From: Candidatus Latescibacterota bacterium
GTDB lineage: Bacteria > Latescibacterota > UBA2968
NCBI GenBank assembly: GCA_022824945.1
Contig: JAJDYX010000010.1
Location: 174,571 to 238,570 of the forward strand
DNA: 64,000 nucleotides
Direction of reading: 5' to 3'
Positions within the stretch are counted from its first letter, which is position 1. Each line of letters starts with the position of its first letter. Positions 62,353 through 64,000 of this stretch are shown in pieces. The notes under the pieces are model-generated. The model was not told the origin of the DNA. It worked only from the letters and a program-made list of their open reading frames with translations, and made no database searches. The translations under genes and the position numbers were made by a program.

Positions 62353-62410
62353 GTAGCAGAATTACAAAGCCTTTGAGGGTGTCGGGAGGGAGCCCTCAAA
62401 GGCTTTTTAT
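62353..62410 (+). ncRNA. Small RNA candidate 2 (G-rich loop)
   Basis: A perfect 14-bp stem, AAAGCCTTTGAGGG (62366-62379) with CCCTCAAAGGCTTT (62393-62406), followed by TTTATTTTAT. The 13-base loop TGTCGGGAGGGAG (62380-62392) contains TCGGGAGGGAG, which is the exact reverse complement of the 11 bases at 62273-62283 in candidate 1. A short ~13-base 5' leader comes before the stem. No coding capacity. Confidence 0.6.
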
Positions 62411-62525
62411 TTTATAAAAAAATAGAGCATGCTTCACGCGATTGTCACTTGACAGAAACGCTGTCGTAACATCCTGTGCGTATTTTTGCGCCAAATATCG
62501 CGCTATTCACTCACAGGAGGAGAAG

Positions 62526-63365
62526 ATGGTTCCCGTTTCGGCAGATCGCACGACGGATTTGTTGCATGCTTATACGGTGGATCTGGCCACTTGCACACCT
62601 CTCTCTCCCGAAAAAGAACGCGAATTGGCTGTGCAAATCAAACAGGGTGATTTAGAGGCGCGAAACCGGTTGGTGGTTGCCAATTTGCGCTTTGTGATGC
62701 GCGTGGCCAAAGGGTATCAAAATTTGGGCCTGCCCCTGAGCGATTTAATCGGTGCTGGCAATTTGGGTTTGATCAAGGCCGCAGAGCGATTTGATGAGGA
62801 AAAGGGTTTTCGGTTTATCACGTATGCTGTTTGGTGGATACGCCAGTCGATTCAGCAGGCTATCGCGCAACACGCTCGCACCATTCGGTTGCCGGCCAGT
62901 CGCGTTGAGCTTTTGCGCAAAATTGTCCAATTTTCAGAGGAAGAACCCCGCGATGATCCCCAGGGGGATATTGCAATGGCTTTTAATTTGACACGCGAAA
63001 ATGTGGCTGATTTGCTTTGCGATATGCAGCCTATTATGTCTCTGGATATGCCATTTCACCCCGATGATAGCTTTTGTTTGAAAGAAAAGTTGTCAGGTCC
63101 GCAAACAGGAGCCGATGCCTCTTTGTTTCAAAACGCGCTTCAAGATGGTATTGCATCGGCACTGAATCTGCTCGATGCCCGCGAGAAGGAGGTGATCTGT
63201 CTGTATTTTGGACTGGATGGCGCACCTCAAATGACGCTTTTGGAGATTGGGATGCGGTTTCAGTTGAGTCGCGAGCGCGTGCGACAAATTAAGGCTCACG
63301 CTTTGCGAAAACTGCGACATCATCCCGATATGAGGTTGCTGGTGCGAAATGTGCATAATAATTAA
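62526..63365 (+). CDS. Sigma-70 family factor, short SigA-like
   Basis: A 279-residue sigma factor. Region 2 has LVVANLRFVMRVAKGYQNLGLPLSDLIGAGNLGL and the -10 recognition segment RFITYAVWWIRQSI; region 3 follows; region 4 ends with LSRERVRQIKAHALRKLR. Region 1.1 is absent, as in the ~290-residue primary sigma factors of Bacteroidetes and Chlorobi, so it may be the housekeeping sigma or a group 2 paralogue. The ATG at 62526 has AGGAGGAG upstream; the longer frame is unsupported. Confidence 0.94.
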   Translation: MVPVSADRTTDLLHAYTVDLATCTPLSPEKERELAVQIKQGDLEARNRLVVANLRFVMRVAKGYQNLGLPLSDLIGAGNLGLIKAAERFDEEKGFRFITYAVWWIRQSIQQAIAQHARTIRLPASRVELLRKIVQFSEEEPRDDPQGDIAMAFNLTRENVADLLCDMQPIMSLDMPFHPDDSFCLKEKLSGPQTGADASLFQNALQDGIASALNLLDAREKEVICLYFGLDGAPQMTLLEIGMRFQLSRERVRQIKAHALRKLRHHPDMRLLVRNVHNN

Positions 63366-63376
63366 AGGAGGTTTGT

Positions 63377-63553
63377 ATGCGTACAGAATTTGTTGATCCG
63401 CGTTATGGGTTGAATCCCGATGAAACGCATTGGGTTTATACCGCGGATGATGTGCGGTCTTTGCTCAGGTTTATTGAGCAAGGACAAAAAGATAAAGCCA
63501 GGCGTATTTTGCAGGAACGGCGGTTTCCGCTTGGCTGGCAGTCCAATAAGTGA
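63377..63553 (+). CDS. 58-residue protein after the sigma gene
   Basis: A 58-codon gene with AGGAGG five bases before its ATG, 11 bases after the sigma stop. The product is charged and helical (VRSLLRFIEQGQKDKARRILQ, then a basic tail RRFPLGWQ). No family recognised; the tight spacing and the good ribosome-binding site make it credible as a sigma-linked gene, possibly a regulator. A TnpB element begins directly after its stop. Confidence 0.65.
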   Translation: MRTEFVDPRYGLNPDETHWVYTADDVRSLLRFIEQGQKDKARRILQERRFPLGWQSNK

Positions 63554-63598
63554 GGATGTGACTACTCCCAACGCTGAATCAGTTGGGCTTCTTGGTGG
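63554..63598 (-). ncRNA. Right end of the IS605-type element / candidate omega RNA scaffold
   Basis: Between the small gene's stop (63553) and tnpB's stop (63599) lies a hairpin CCCAAC/GTTGGG (63567-63572, 63582-63587). Read on the minus strand, GGGAGTAGTCAC follows the hairpin, the usual subterminal pattern of IS200/IS605 right ends. In TnpB systems the guide RNA scaffold covers this stretch and the guide lies just outside it. The exact end is not determined. Confidence 0.45.
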
Positions 63599-64000
63599 TT
63601 ACCCGATAAAATCATTCGGGCACATGCATTCCACCTGACGTTGTAGCCCCAACGTCAATATGTTTATGGCAGCGTTGTGGTCTCTGTCGAGAGACACCCC
63701 ACACGCACATTCATGCCATCGTTGGGAGAGTGGCTTTTTCTCTACAATACCACATCCTGAGCAGGTCTGACTTGTGTATTTGGGGGTGACGGGTTTGAAT
63801 CCAATACCAGCTTCTTCCGCTTTGTATTGGAGGCAACGCCGAAACATTGACCAGGCCGCATCGCTTATGGATTTAGACAACCGACGGTTCTGTTGCATGT
63901 CTTGAACATCGAGTTTCTCTGCCGCAATGAACCCGTGGCGATTGACCATTTTTCTTGCTTCTTGATGCACAAAATTATGTCGTTTATTGCGGATACGCTC
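63599..64000 (-). CDS. tnpB: TnpB (IS605 OrfB) C-terminus, 5' part outside window
   Basis: The open frame runs in from beyond 64000 and ends at 63599; ~133 residues are visible. They include the end of the RuvC-like nuclease: the zinc ribbon CSGCGIVEKK...CACG and DRDHNAAINI with a catalytic Asp. SKSISDAAWSMFRRCLQYKA upstream of it is typical of TnpB. TnpB is an RNA-guided DNA nuclease of IS200/IS605 elements. Whether the N-terminal part and a transposase gene exist cannot be seen. Confidence 0.9.
   Translation of the reverse strand, partial: ERIRNKRHNFVHQEARKMVNRHGFIAAEKLDVQDMQQNRRLSKSISDAAWSMFRRCLQYKAEEAGIGFKPVTPKYTSQTCSGCGIVEKKPLSQRWHECACGVSLDRDHNAAINILTLGLQRQVECMCPNDFIG

Overview
The window is a gene-dense stretch of a Gram-negative-type bacterial chromosome. 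Outer-membrane-type proteins, lipoproteins and a TPR/GWxTD protein point to a double membrane. The mix of a GWxTD protein, a DUF6785-like membrane protein, dockerin-type EF-hand pairs in exported proteins and a short SigA-like sigma factor is what I would expect from the Latescibacterota/Poribacteria-like or wider FCB lineages. That placement is inference; there is no rRNA here to settle it. I found no tRNA, rRNA or CRISPR array.

Layout. 1-5.4 kb: accessory membrane and secreted proteins, a dockerin fragment and a palindromic repeat. 5.4-10.1 kb: cytochrome P450, a histone-H1-like protein, and groES-groEL under a CIRCE-like operator. 10.2-22 kb: a long leftward housekeeping series running from an S55 (SpoIVB-type) protease and a beta-propeller protein through a riboflavin set (RibD reductase, RibE, RibBA, RibH), NusB, a metallophosphoesterase, SecA and a rhodanese. 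It starts at a promoter placed back-to-back with one for rlmH. 22.5-23.1 kb: non-coding and rich in hairpins. 23-26 kb: an enolase-superfamily enzyme, uridine kinase and a porin-like protein. 26.3-33.6 kb: a ten-gene Mrp/Mbh-like cation/proton antiporter operon with three MrpD-like subunits and no full MrpA. 34.2-42 kb: an eight-gene leftward operon FHA, VWA, VWA, FHA, MotA/TolQ, FHA, PP2C, Ser/Thr kinase-FGE. 42.1-51.5 kb: an M48 peptidase, NqrM, ApbE, a CBS protein and the complete nqrABCDEF operon, preceded by a leader with two possible terminators. 51.6-56 kb: a cohesin/dockerin/cadherin/FnIII/TlpA fusion and a TPR-GWxTD protein. 56-62.2 kb: a dienelactone hydrolase, ROK kinase, MFS exporter, YggT and a double M16 peptidase. 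62.2-64 kb: two tandem small-RNA candidates, a sigma factor, a 58-residue protein and the end of a TnpB element.

How the parts work together. Na+-NQR with its two maturation factors (ApbE adds FMN, NqrM helps assembly) pumps sodium, and the Mrp-like operon would exchange cations against protons, so the window carries a sodium-based energy module. The riboflavin genes supply the flavins NQR needs. The FHA/VWA/MotA/PP2C/kinase operon looks like a phosphorylation-controlled membrane machine powered by an ion-conducting MotA-type subunit. I do not recognise it as a named system and consider it, together with the two small-RNA candidates whose loops are complementary, the most interesting content.
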